From: an uncultured Arenicella sp. | Lineage (GTDB): Bacteria > Pseudomonadota > Gammaproteobacteria > Arenicellales > Arenicellaceae | Length of the DNA: 36,093 nucleotides | Reading direction: 5' to 3' | NCBI GenBank assembly: GCA_937918955.1 | Contig: CAKZRZ010000188.1 | Coordinates: 1 to 36,093 of the forward strand | In this document: one piece after another, positions 27,803-36,093 of the stretch | Position numbering within the stretch: the first letter of the stretch is position 1 | Layout: the number at the start of each line of letters is the position of its first letter | Notes under the pieces: model-generated | What the model saw: only the letters and a program-made list of their open reading frames with translations | The model's database searches: none | Told to the model about the DNA's origin: nothing | Position numbers and translations under genes: made by a program

Positions 27803-27843
27803 CTGCTGCGCTCAATAGTCTTAAAGGACTAACTCTGCAGCAG
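27803..27843. promoter_or_regulatory. Nested dyad-symmetric element between modules 1 and 2
   Basis: ctgctgc gctcaa tagtc ttaaag gacta actct gcagcag: outer 7-bp and inner 5-bp inverted repeats share a centre. Confidence 0.5.
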
Positions 27844-27948
27844 AAATAACTCTCTCACCCCGACTATCGGTTTAATGCGGTGTCCGACTCGGAGTGCCAG
27901 AGTGTATAGAGCTCAAACAAGCATAACTTGTTAAAACTATCGATGCAT

Positions 27949-30900
27949 CTATCGACACATCGTCTTGAAAGTTCGTATTGGAGTCTCGCCCTGGTCTTCA
28001 TTGAGTTCGTCACTCTGGCGAGCACGCCCGTCATTTGCTCCTTCTCCGTTTGATCTGGGGTTTGACGAAGACGCTACACGAGTCACGTTTGGATCAAAGG
28101 CCAGCACATCATTAATAATATCGCCAGCTTGCTCACCTTGAATTCGCGCTTGCGCTTCAACAATTGGGTCAACCACTGGTAGTGGTTCTGGAGTTGTAAC
28201 CGGTGCCGGTGTCGAGACTGGAGTTGTTGGCGCCGGAGCTGGCGTCGGAGCCGGAGTTGGAGCCGGCGTCGGTGCGGGAGTTGGTGCGGGAGTTGGTGCT
28301 GGTGGCACAATACTGACTTCAGCGCCGACAGAATTTGCCGCGACAGTTAGGTTTAAGGTATCAAAGCCCATCGCCGATTCGTTAAAAGGTTGAGCTGAAG
28401 CCGTTATACCACCGGTCGCCGTAAATATCTCATGCGAAAAACCTGGGTCCGGGGTGTAAGCACCACTAGAGTTAATAACATTAACCACAACGCCTGGGGT
28501 TGCCCCTGGGGTCATCCCTGGGCCACCGATATTTAATGTGCCTTGAACATCAATAACATCAAATTCTCCGGGGTTTTGGCCTTCTAATTCGATGTCTACA
28601 ACCGCACCATCAAATAAGCTCACATCTCCGTCTACTGTCAAGGTACCGGGCGACGCTCCAGGGTTTAGTATCCCATCGGCTTGCACAAGTAAAGCGGCGG
28701 TAGACAAAGTGCCGACGCCCGAAATAAGCCCATCAGCAAGCACATTTACATTGCCCGTAGTTGTCAAATCGCCGTCAATAACAAGTTCAGAGCTCAATCC
28801 AGAAACATCGATCGAATCAATCGTCGCTGATGATCCGTTGGGAATCGAAATAATGCCCGTATTAGCAACTGTAGCTCCAACGTCAACTCCAGTGCCGAGC
28901 ACATCGATAAGGCCCTCATTATTCAGCTGAAACCCGCCAGTTAATGATGTCGTGTCATTTAATACAACAGTCGCGTTTGTTCCGTTGGTAAATACCGAAG
29001 TTGGCATAAACTGTATAGAGTGATCGAGGGCAACGGTTAACATCCCTAAATTGGTGAGATTGCCATCAACCGTAAGAGGGACCGGAGAAAACCCAAAGAA
29101 TAGATCAATAAGCCCTCCATTAATTTCGAAATCACCACCGGTAAGCGTACCGCCGTCAAGTACTGATAGATTCCCTAAATTAAATAGTCCGCTTTGGCCA
29201 GCAATGTCTATTTGCGCAAGATCTCTCAAGGTTGTATCGGCGAACATTACCCCGGGAGTACCTGGAGCAAAAGTAAGATCAACAGCACTCAACTCTAGAC
29301 TTTGCAAGTTCGGAGTATTAGCTAGATCAAGTTCAAACAGAGAATTTCCTCCACCAAAGGGATCACCATTAAGTATAAGTTGATTGCCAGTAAAAGGAGC
29401 ATTAACGAAGTCAAAATCCCCACCCGAAAAGAAGCCTACTGATAAACCAGCCGAATTCACCGCAAGGAGTCCAGGAGCAGTGGAGAGAATTGGCGTTTCA
29501 ACACTGACAAGCGAGCCGGTAAACGTAAGCGGCACATTCGCGTCCACTCCCGACAATCCAGTTAAAATAATGTCAGCGCCAGCGGTGTAGCTAAATGTAG
29601 AGCCTCCAGCAATTCTTGACGCCACAGGAACGAATAGCGAAGTGTCTCTGCCTACCAAAGAACGTTGCCCGTTATCTAGGTCTAAAGCCGTCACATCAGC
29701 CGGATTATTTAAATTGTTAGTATCAACAGTTAGGTCAACGGTAAGCAAGCCACCAGCGTCAACGGTGGTGCTGTTGAAGCCAATAAACCAACTGGAGATT
29801 AGAATATCATTTGCAGCAGTAGCATTGAGCTCGCGATGACTATAAGTGAGCTCATTCACCAGAATACTGCCAGCCGAAGAGTCTAGAGTAGCAAAGCCGA
29901 CAATCTCAGTCGGCGCGTCAAACACAATATTACCAACTGCGTTAACCACCAATGGTGCCCCGATAACGATAGGAACTGGTGAGAAAAAATCGCCAAACAA
30001 AACGTCGGCAGCAGAATTTAGCGTTAAGGTGTTTGTGGACGCTGGGTTAAAGCCATTTCCAGCATCGGGCACAGCGCTGAGAATGCTCGAAAGCACCGTG
30101 ATATCACCCGCTTCGCCACCAACAGTTCCTGTGGTGTCGACAATCACATTACTGGTCATCAACGCCATCTCTAATAGGGTAACGTCGATAAAGGCACCTA
30201 TGGCGTTGGGCGTAAATACCTCATCGGCACCAACTGGGCCCTGCGTTACTCCAACCTGTGTGCCAGTGGCAATGGTGACGTTGATCGGGTCAATCAACCA
30301 TTCCCCTGCGCGCCCATTACTTGCTCCTGCGTCGGGTACCGTATTCACCTCTAAGCCGAGCAAGCCTGAAGTTTCGATAAAGCCGCCATCACCTGACTCT
30401 GTGCCGCCTCTTACGGAAAGCTGACCGTTCACTCGGGCCGTGTCCTCGGCAAATAAAATAATCCGTCCGCCGTCACCAGTAGCGAGGCCATTAGATTCAA
30501 CGGTTGCGTTATGATCTAAATACACAAAGTCACTGGTTCTGGTATCCCCATGCCCTTGCTGTTCGCCACCGATTAAAATTTCGCCGCCGCTGATAGAACC
30601 GTTGGCAGAAACCGAGGCGCCTGAAAACAAACCAACATTATCACCCAACAAGGCGATATCGCCAGCACGCCCATCACTTGAGCTATCTATGCTTGCGTCG
30701 CGCACTTCAACTTGGCGGGCTTCTACATGAATATCGCCGCCATTGGAAACCAACTCACCATCTACCTCAGCTATATCTGAGGCTTGCAGAAAAATACGCC
30801 CATCAGCGCTTTGAACCACAACCTGCCCACTATTTATAATGCGACCACCTCGGAGTGAGGCATTGCCAGCACCAGCGATGATTTGCCCAAGATTCACAAC

Positions 30901-31575
30901 CTCGTTTTCTGGCGCTTGAACATCGAAGGTAAGATTATCTAAGTTTTCAAAACTTAAGGTAATTGAGCGGCCCGCAGCAAGTAATATATCGCCGCTGTCG
31001 CTGCGCAACACGCCACTGTTTTCTATCGACGATGCGATAAGTGCTAGCTCGCCGTTTCCTCTAACATGAATCAGACCACGATTCTCAATCGAGCCACCAT
31101 TGCCATTAAAGTTCAAATTCTCATCGCGAAAATCTTGGTTATTAATATCCAAGGTTGAGGCAACAAAGCCCGCTGTGTCGATTTCAGCGTTTTCACCAAT
31201 GACTAAGCCATTAGGGTTAATTAGAAAAACGCGACCATTACTCTGCAATTGCCCCAAAATTTGACTGAGATTACCGCCGGTAACGCGGTTTAGTATGGCT
31301 GAATTCGAAGACTCTTGAACAAAGCGGGTAATTTCATCTTGGTCGATGGAAAAATCACGCCAATCAATAATCGTGCCCGGGCTATTTTGTACTTCCAATA
31401 CAGATCCGGTTGAGCCAAAGCTCGCTGAACCGGCGATTACAGTGGGGTCGGTCGGGTTGCCAAAGGCTGAACCGACACCGACAGTCATTCCAAAAATAAA
31501 ACCAGCAAGGCTGTTATAGCCAAAACGGCGCGACGCATTCTTCAAAGTTTTCATGTTTATTGTTTTCATGATCAT
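27949..31575 (-). CDS. Two-partner secretion exoprotein TpsA / filamentous haemagglutinin N-terminal-domain protein (module 2)
   Basis: 'NPTDPTVIAGSASFGSTGSVLEVQNSPGTIIDWRDFSIDQDEITRFVQESSNSAILNRVTGGNLSQILGQLQSNGRVFLINPNGLVIGENAEIDTAGFVASTLDI', paralogous to module 1 TpsA; (PTPA)n linker; ends ...RTFKTMCR. Confidence 0.93.
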   Translation of the reverse strand: MIMKTINMKTLKNASRRFGYNSLAGFIFGMTVGVGSAFGNPTDPTVIAGSASFGSTGSVLEVQNSPGTIIDWRDFSIDQDEITRFVQESSNSAILNRVTGGNLSQILGQLQSNGRVFLINPNGLVIGENAEIDTAGFVASTLDINNQDFRDENLNFNGNGGSIENRGLIHVRGNGELALIASSIENSGVLRSDSGDILLAAGRSITLSFENLDNLTFDVQAPENEVVNLGQIIAGAGNASLRGGRIINSGQVVVQSADGRIFLQASDIAEVDGELVSNGGDIHVEARQVEVRDASIDSSSDGRAGDIALLGDNVGLFSGASVSANGSISGGEILIGGEQQGHGDTRTSDFVYLDHNATVESNGLATGDGGRIILFAEDTARVNGQLSVRGGTESGDGGFIETSGLLGLEVNTVPDAGASNGRAGEWLIDPINVTIATGTQVGVTQGPVGADEVFTPNAIGAFIDVTLLEMALMTSNVIVDTTGTVGGEAGDITVLSSILSAVPDAGNGFNPASTNTLTLNSAADVLFGDFFSPVPIVIGAPLVVNAVGNIVFDAPTEIVGFATLDSSAGSILVNELTYSHRELNATAANDILISSWFIGFNSTTVDAGGLLTVDLTVDTNNLNNPADVTALDLDNGQRSLVGRDTSLFVPVASRIAGGSTFSYTAGADIILTGLSGVDANVPLTFTGSLVSVETPILSTAPGLLAVNSAGLSVGFFSGGDFDFVNAPFTGNQLILNGDPFGGGNSLFELDLANTPNLQSLELSAVDLTFAPGTPGVMFADTTLRDLAQIDIAGQSGLFNLGNLSVLDGGTLTGGDFEINGGLIDLFFGFSPVPLTVDGNLTNLGMLTVALDHSIQFMPTSVFTNGTNATVVLNDTTSLTGGFQLNNEGLIDVLGTGVDVGATVANTGIISIPNGSSATIDSIDVSGLSSELVIDGDLTTTGNVNVLADGLISGVGTLSTAALLVQADGILNPGASPGTLTVDGDVSLFDGAVVDIELEGQNPGEFDVIDVQGTLNIGGPGMTPGATPGVVVNVINSSGAYTPDPGFSHEIFTATGGITASAQPFNESAMGFDTLNLTVAANSVGAEVSIVPPAPTPAPTPAPTPAPTPAPTPAPAPTTPVSTPAPVTTPEPLPVVDPIVEAQARIQGEQAGDIINDVLAFDPNVTRVASSSNPRSNGEGANDGRARQSDELNEDQGETPIRTFKTMCR
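28229..28302 (-). repeat. 12-bp degenerate tandem repeat encoding APTP units in TpsA copy 2
   Basis: Plus strand ggagctggcgcc-like units; translates to PAPTPAPTPAPTPAPTPAPTPAPAP. Confidence 0.88.
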
Positions 31576-31598
31576 TTAATCCGCATTCTTTACCGAGG

Positions 31599-32726
31599 TT
31601 AAATTGTGCATTGCCCGGTTGGGCTTAGGGTGTTCGGGAATTGGCCAATTCCATCTAACTCTTGGTCATCCAAATCCGACATTCGAAAATAAGGATCTTC
31701 TTTCAGCACCACGGGTGGCCGAACAAGCACAACCGGTTGAGAGCCTTGCCCAACCGGCCCGACTTGCGACTCAACAACTGCCCCAGTTGAACCTGAGCGG
31801 CTAGGTCGCGGCTGAGACCTTGAACCTGCATTTGATTGGCTTGTTGAATCAGCTACCGAATTCGAATCTCCCGGCTGACCAAAGTCTGGTCCGCCAGTTG
31901 TTGCATTGCGGCCTGATCGCGACAAAGCTCCCGGCTCCCTAGAACCACGAGCACCGCGTGAATCACCTTGCCGTGCAGCAGTCTTTGGCTGGCCCACCTC
32001 ATTCGAGCTTGACACTTCCACAGGTGGCACGCCGGCATAACCTGCTTGCCCAGGATTTAACTCCACCACAGTGCAATCTTTGCGCTGAGAAATACGGCAC
32101 TTACCTAATTCAAAGCCGGCCGACTGCCCCGCGCATTGACTCATCACAATCGCGCCAGTCTCACAGCTTCCGTACATGCCTTCTGGCAAAAAGCTATTGA
32201 TCGATTCAACCACGTCTGTTTTCTCTTGCTGGTTATCAATGCCAAAGTTGTCGTCTATGCTGTCAGCCTCTTCTGACGAACATTCGTTGTTAGCACAAAT
32301 TCGAGCGATAAAGTCAGTGCCTCGAATACCAATTGACGCAATCGGTGTGTCAACCTGAAACGAATTTGGTTTTCTCTTACCTATCAAGCCGGTAACGGTT
32401 CTCAAGCCCCCCTTTACCAAGTTAATGCAACCTTCTTCTTTACCTTCTTCTAAAGTAAATTTTCCGATCGCAATGGTGGTTCCAGGTTTGAGGGTAAGCT
32501 TGGAATTATCCATCATTCGAATTACCGCGAAGCTCTTGCTGGCGGTGGTAATAATATCGCCCTCTTCAACCGATGCACCTTTGCTTAGCACTCTACCAGT
32601 ATCATTCGCACCTCTCGCGTTCACAACACCCTTGGCGAGCAACACCGTTCCAGCTCCAGCACTCGCTTGAGATTGCGCTAGAATCATTACCAATAACGAG
32701 GCGAGCAATAGATTAAAAAATTTCAT
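31599..32726 (-). CDS. FecR-domain-containing exported protein, 8 Cys (module 2)
   Basis: Signal peptide MKFFNLLLASLLVMILAQSQASA; FecR-like region nearly identical to module 1 paralogue; long low-complexity linker then 'KEDPYFRMSDLDDQELDGIGQFPNTLSPTGQCTI'. Confidence 0.88.
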   Translation of the reverse strand: MKFFNLLLASLLVMILAQSQASAGAGTVLLAKGVVNARGANDTGRVLSKGASVEEGDIITTASKSFAVIRMMDNSKLTLKPGTTIAIGKFTLEEGKEEGCINLVKGGLRTVTGLIGKRKPNSFQVDTPIASIGIRGTDFIARICANNECSSEEADSIDDNFGIDNQQEKTDVVESINSFLPEGMYGSCETGAIVMSQCAGQSAGFELGKCRISQRKDCTVVELNPGQAGYAGVPPVEVSSSNEVGQPKTAARQGDSRGARGSREPGALSRSGRNATTGGPDFGQPGDSNSVADSTSQSNAGSRSQPRPSRSGSTGAVVESQVGPVGQGSQPVVLVRPPVVLKEDPYFRMSDLDDQELDGIGQFPNTLSPTGQCTI

Positions 32727-32744
32727 TGTTGTCTCTCCTTGTTA

Positions 32745-34415
32745 TTAATATCGATAGCTAACGTTAAAATTCAGTCGGCTGTCGCCATCTTCGCTTGAAT
32801 CAGCGCTCGCAAACGGATGATCGATTCCGTCGAGTAAGTACCCAAAACTCATAGAAGCGGAAAGATAACTGCTTGGGTTCCAATTAAGCATAAAACCCAG
32901 TGACGCCACGCTTTCAGAATCAATCTCGCCGACGATTGGCGAGTTGTTAGTGATGCGGCCATAATCAAAGAACAAGATAGGGCGTAGGTTTTCGTAGATC
33001 GGTGGTGCCCAGGCTTCAACATTTAGCTGATAACCTTCATCGCCGCGAAGCTCTCTTTCTTCCAATCCTCGAACACTGCCGGTTCCTCCTACTGAAAACT
33101 GCTCACCGGTAATCAAACGATCACTACTCTGAGAAAGTCTCACCGAAGAGCTAAACAACCACCCTTTTGCTTTCTTTTGAACGCCAAGACCCAGCTCGGC
33201 TTTTGACCAGTCGTCAGTCGCGCCTAATCTAGCTGATTGATAGAAATCAGCATTGTTAAACTGACCACCACTAAGGTTGCTGGTTAGGTTTACACTGCCT
33301 GACAAAGTCAGGCTTCCTTCACTACGCCAACTTCCTTGATACCCTAGAGAAATTGGTCGACTCCGAACATCATCGAGTAGCTGCGTAGATTGAAAAGTGA
33401 TGTCGTTATCGAACAACTTATCTTGAACCTGAATGTTCAGACCATGGTTATAGGGGCCAATGCTCGACAACACATGAGAATAGCCAATACCGTAAACTTC
33501 TCCTTTGCCCGCCACGTCAAAAACATCGGCAACCACGCCGGTGTCGATATTGGAATTGACCGCAACAAAGTTCAGCCGGCCGCCCAATGAATAAAGCGGT
33601 ATGTCATAGCTCAAGGCAAACTGCTGAACCTCATCAACGCCTTCGGGTGAAGTGATGGCACTCAATGACACATTATGGTCAAGGCCAAATAAGTTTCGAT
33701 GCCCGATGCTAGCGCCAACTCGGTAGTCGCCTGAAACATCAGTACCGGTATTATTTAGCCAGATGCTCGCGGAAATCGGCCGAATGTCTTTGACCACAAT
33801 ATTGGCATCAACCTCATTTGCGCCACGTCCGGGGGATAAAGAAACACGCACTTGCTTACCGGCGTTCTGATTTGCCACCCGCAAAGCCCGCGCAATGCCT
33901 TTTGTACTTGGAGATTGGCCTGACCGCAAAACAGGCAAGCTGGCTTCGATATTTTCGAGCGTATAATGCCGATTGCCTTTCACATTGATCGAACCGATCT
34001 TATATTGTGTGATTAATAGTTCAATATCGCCGTCACTTAACTCTTGCTGAGGAAATGAAACTCGGAAAAAACTATAGCCCGATTTTGCCAATGCCGATTC
34101 TAACGCTTGCGCGGCATTTTCGATGGTGTCTATTCCTCGGCTCTGCCCCGTATAGCTGGCCAAAATAGCCTTAGTGCGAGATTTGCTAAGCGGGTTATTG
34201 CCAAGAACATTGTAGCTATTAACATCGAATCGAATAGGGTCGGTTAGCTCTTGCATCAACTCTTTTACGGGAATGGGGTTAGCATTCTGAGCAAGGCTTT
34301 GTATGCTCAGCAACAATGCTGAACCAATAAAAAGAGACCTCGTGGCTAAGGACCATGAACTATGAGTCTGCGCGATTCTGTATTCAGAATTCAAAAGAAA
34401 CGTTGACGGCATCAT
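32745..34415 (-). CDS. TpsB outer-membrane translocator, ShlB/FhaC/HecB family (module 2)
   Basis: 'YSFFRVSFPQQELSDGDIELLITQYKIGSINVKGNRHYTLENIEASLPVL'; 'RLITGEQFSVGGTGSVRGLEERELRGDEGYQL'; SD agaggga upstream of ATG. Confidence 0.93.
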   Translation of the reverse strand: MMPSTFLLNSEYRIAQTHSSWSLATRSLFIGSALLLSIQSLAQNANPIPVKELMQELTDPIRFDVNSYNVLGNNPLSKSRTKAILASYTGQSRGIDTIENAAQALESALAKSGYSFFRVSFPQQELSDGDIELLITQYKIGSINVKGNRHYTLENIEASLPVLRSGQSPSTKGIARALRVANQNAGKQVRVSLSPGRGANEVDANIVVKDIRPISASIWLNNTGTDVSGDYRVGASIGHRNLFGLDHNVSLSAITSPEGVDEVQQFALSYDIPLYSLGGRLNFVAVNSNIDTGVVADVFDVAGKGEVYGIGYSHVLSSIGPYNHGLNIQVQDKLFDNDITFQSTQLLDDVRSRPISLGYQGSWRSEGSLTLSGSVNLTSNLSGGQFNNADFYQSARLGATDDWSKAELGLGVQKKAKGWLFSSSVRLSQSSDRLITGEQFSVGGTGSVRGLEERELRGDEGYQLNVEAWAPPIYENLRPILFFDYGRITNNSPIVGEIDSESVASLGFMLNWNPSSYLSASMSFGYLLDGIDHPFASADSSEDGDSRLNFNVSYRY

Positions 34416-34841
34416 TATATTCCCTCTACAAATTGCCGAACCTAGGTCAGCAATATTTGAATATTGATTAAAACGTTAGATAGGGATCTTTTCGTGATGG
34501 TGTCAAGCCGACTGGAACAGGCAATTAGCACTAGCCCATCACAGTGGACTATATTACGGTGGCCAAATATGGCGACTTCGTGACGCTAGTAGTGACTCTC
34601 ATCTCGCGCCCCCTACAGCGCTATTGGATATTAAGTCTACTAAGCAATTGTACACCATGGACTTAAGTCGCAATTTTTGTCAGTAGCAAAAAGGTTAAAA
34701 AAATGGCTACGTATTGCCGCAAACTCGTATCAAATAGCAGCGATCATCAAAATCAGTTTGCAATTACCGTTTTTAATTTAAGCGGACTCGTACATTTATT
34801 TGTACTTATAGATGTCGCTCAAAGTCACATCTTCCATCCAA

Positions 34842-35639
34842 CTACTGGCTCTTTTTTAGGGGGGTGCCATTTAGTTTGTTAAGGTTTTTCTCTAACCACA
34901 AAAGCGTTTCAATATAGCCGGTAAAGCGCCGTGTATAGGCAGGTGACAACTCCTGCATCTTTGTTAAGCCGCGAATCGCGATCATATGCGGGTTTAGTGG
35001 GCCCGGGTTTTGCGGTTCTTCAATGATGGCGCGTGCAATGGTTTTATCAACATTAAAGTGCTTCATTGACTCGCGAAAGTACTTCATCGAACGCAGTTCA
35101 AGCTGCTCACTAGGCCCGTTCTTCAATTTTGGGTTTAACTCGCCACTGTCAACTTTTGCGTGCTGCTCTTGTTGTGCAAGTAGTTGCTCGATGTTGGTAT
35201 CAACGTCATCAGGCTCACCTTGACCCTGCTCGACAGCGAAATTAATGCCATCAGTTAAGCGCCTAAGATCTGACAGAGGCTTATCTGAACTTTTCTTTTG
35301 GTTATGGTGACGCTTTATGAGACGAGCCAACTTGGTAAACTGATATGCGTCAAACAAAGTTTGTGCTCGCTGTAAAATCTCTTGGTCGGCATCTTTCAGA
35401 TTGAGTAAAGACTCTTTGGCTTGCTCTTTTAGGCGCTCAGCGCTGTCCAAATAATCTAACGCCCTAGCATGAGCCTTATCAGACAAATTTTTTAACGCCA
35501 ATTCACTGGATGACGCTGCATTTTCTCGAATACGGTTGATCAAACTCTGGGTGTACGCGAACGACACTGGGTCAATATTTGAGATGCCATCAACCTGTAA
35601 ACGCGCGGCTAAATCTTCTAGAGTAAGCTTCTCAGTCAT
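34842..35639 (-). CDS. DUF2894-like protein (start likely ATG at 35637-35639; ORF track extends to 35729)
   Basis: C-terminal 'SMKYFRESMKHFNVDKTIARAIIEEPQNPGPLNPHMIAIRGLTKMQELSPAYTRRFTGYIETLLWLEKNLNKL' fits the DUF2894 pattern as I recall it; starts 4 nt after the stop of the upstream OmpA-type gene. Confidence 0.6.
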   Translation of the reverse strand: MTEKLTLEDLAARLQVDGISNIDPVSFAYTQSLINRIRENAASSSELALKNLSDKAHARALDYLDSAERLKEQAKESLLNLKDADQEILQRAQTLFDAYQFTKLARLIKRHHNQKKSSDKPLSDLRRLTDGINFAVEQGQGEPDDVDTNIEQLLAQQEQHAKVDSGELNPKLKNGPSEQLELRSMKYFRESMKHFNVDKTIARAIIEEPQNPGPLNPHMIAIRGLTKMQELSPAYTRRFTGYIETLLWLEKNLNKLNGTPLKKSQ

Positions 35640-35643
35640 TGCT

Positions 35644-36093
35644 TTACTCGTCCGCCGCTTGCTGAGAATCTCGAGGGACAGGCGCCATCTCAACTCGACG
35701 ATTCTTGGCTCGGCCGAGTTCGTCGTCATTGCTCGCTACCGGGCTTTGGTCTCCAAAGGCTGCAGCAAACACCATTGAAGGCGGCATACCTTCTTCGATA
35801 AGCACTCGAGTAACGGTCAAGGCGCGCTGCGCAGACAGTTCCCAGTTATCATCAAAGTTCCGATTATTGCCAAGGATTGGGCGATCGTCAGTAAAACCAC
35901 TGATCATCAACATCTGCTCGCGCTCACCTAAGAACACCTTCAAGGGACGAACCAAACTGCTTAATAATTCACGACCCTCAACTTGTAATTGATCTGAATT
36001 AACCGCAAACAACACACTACCGCGTATACCAATTCGGCCGTTTTCAAGTGTCACACGACCATTCTGAAGCGGGTCAGCAAGTGCTTGTTCTAG
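35644..36093 (-). CDS. OmpA/MotB C-terminal-domain protein (5' end beyond window)
   Basis: 'SVLFAVNSDQLQVEGRELLSSLVRPLKVFL...MLMISGFTDDRPI...NWELSAQRALTVTRVLIEEGMPPSMVFAAAFGDQSPVASNDDELGRAKNRRVEMAPVP'; minus-strand frame stays open to the window edge (LEQALADPLQNGRVTLENGR...). Confidence 0.88.
   Translation of the reverse strand, partial: LEQALADPLQNGRVTLENGRIGIRGSVLFAVNSDQLQVEGRELLSSLVRPLKVFLGEREQMLMISGFTDDRPILGNNRNFDDNWELSAQRALTVTRVLIEEGMPPSMVFAAAFGDQSPVASNDDELGRAKNRRVEMAPVPRDSQQAADE

Noticed and set aside
27543-27948. Inter-module region checked for transposase remnant or insertion sequence explaining the duplication
   Set aside because: No transposase-like ORF or clear terminal inverted repeats seen; duplication looks old given divergence.
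28592-30424. Plus-strand ORFs opposite tpsA2 (28592-28930, 29051-29383, 29846-30424)
   Set aside because: Same antisense artefact; Pro/Ser/Thr-rich translations mirroring the opposite-strand coding.
24951-32726. FecR proteins considered as classic FecR anti-sigma regulators of iron uptake
   Set aside because: They have an N-terminal signal peptide with no cytoplasmic anti-sigma domain, and no FecI sigma factor or TonB receptor lies nearby.
1-36093. tRNA, rRNA, CRISPR, prophage or integrase signatures
   Set aside because: Looked for but none recognised by eye; a covariance or HMM search would be needed to exclude them.

Overview
The window looks like a gammaproteobacterial chromosomal segment, read from ORF content only; no database search was run. 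Left to right it contains: the 3' end of an old-yellow-enzyme-type oxidoreductase; an orphan ParA ATPase; a DUF3336/patatin phospholipase; an 801-aa methyltransferase / kinase-like / coiled-coil protein with WbdD-like architecture; a compact arsR - gapdh - arsJ organoarsenical efflux cassette with a perfect 12-bp inverted-repeat candidate operator; a GNAT acetyltransferase; PHA-associated genes (a phasin with a histone-H1-like N-terminal tail, a crotonase, a PHA_gran_rgn-like protein and a TetR regulator); an orphan T2SF/GspF-type membrane protein that probably starts at a non-canonical AUU; glutamate dehydrogenase; an acetolactate-synthase-like TPP enzyme plus an aldehyde dehydrogenase; an MBL-fold hydrolase divergent from a CHASE2 adenylate cyclase; and, covering about 13 kb on the minus strand, two tandem paralogous three-gene modules TpsB - FecR-domain protein - TpsA. 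The window ends with a DUF2894-like gene and an OmpA/MotB-type gene. The best candidate for a poorly described system is the duplicated TpsB-FecR-TpsA module. Each giant TpsA (1089 and 1208 aa) has exactly one cysteine, the penultimate residue (...TQCR / ...TMCR). Each exported FecR-domain partner has eight position-conserved cysteines, including one at the extreme C-terminus. This suggests a three-partner, possibly disulfide-linked, surface system.
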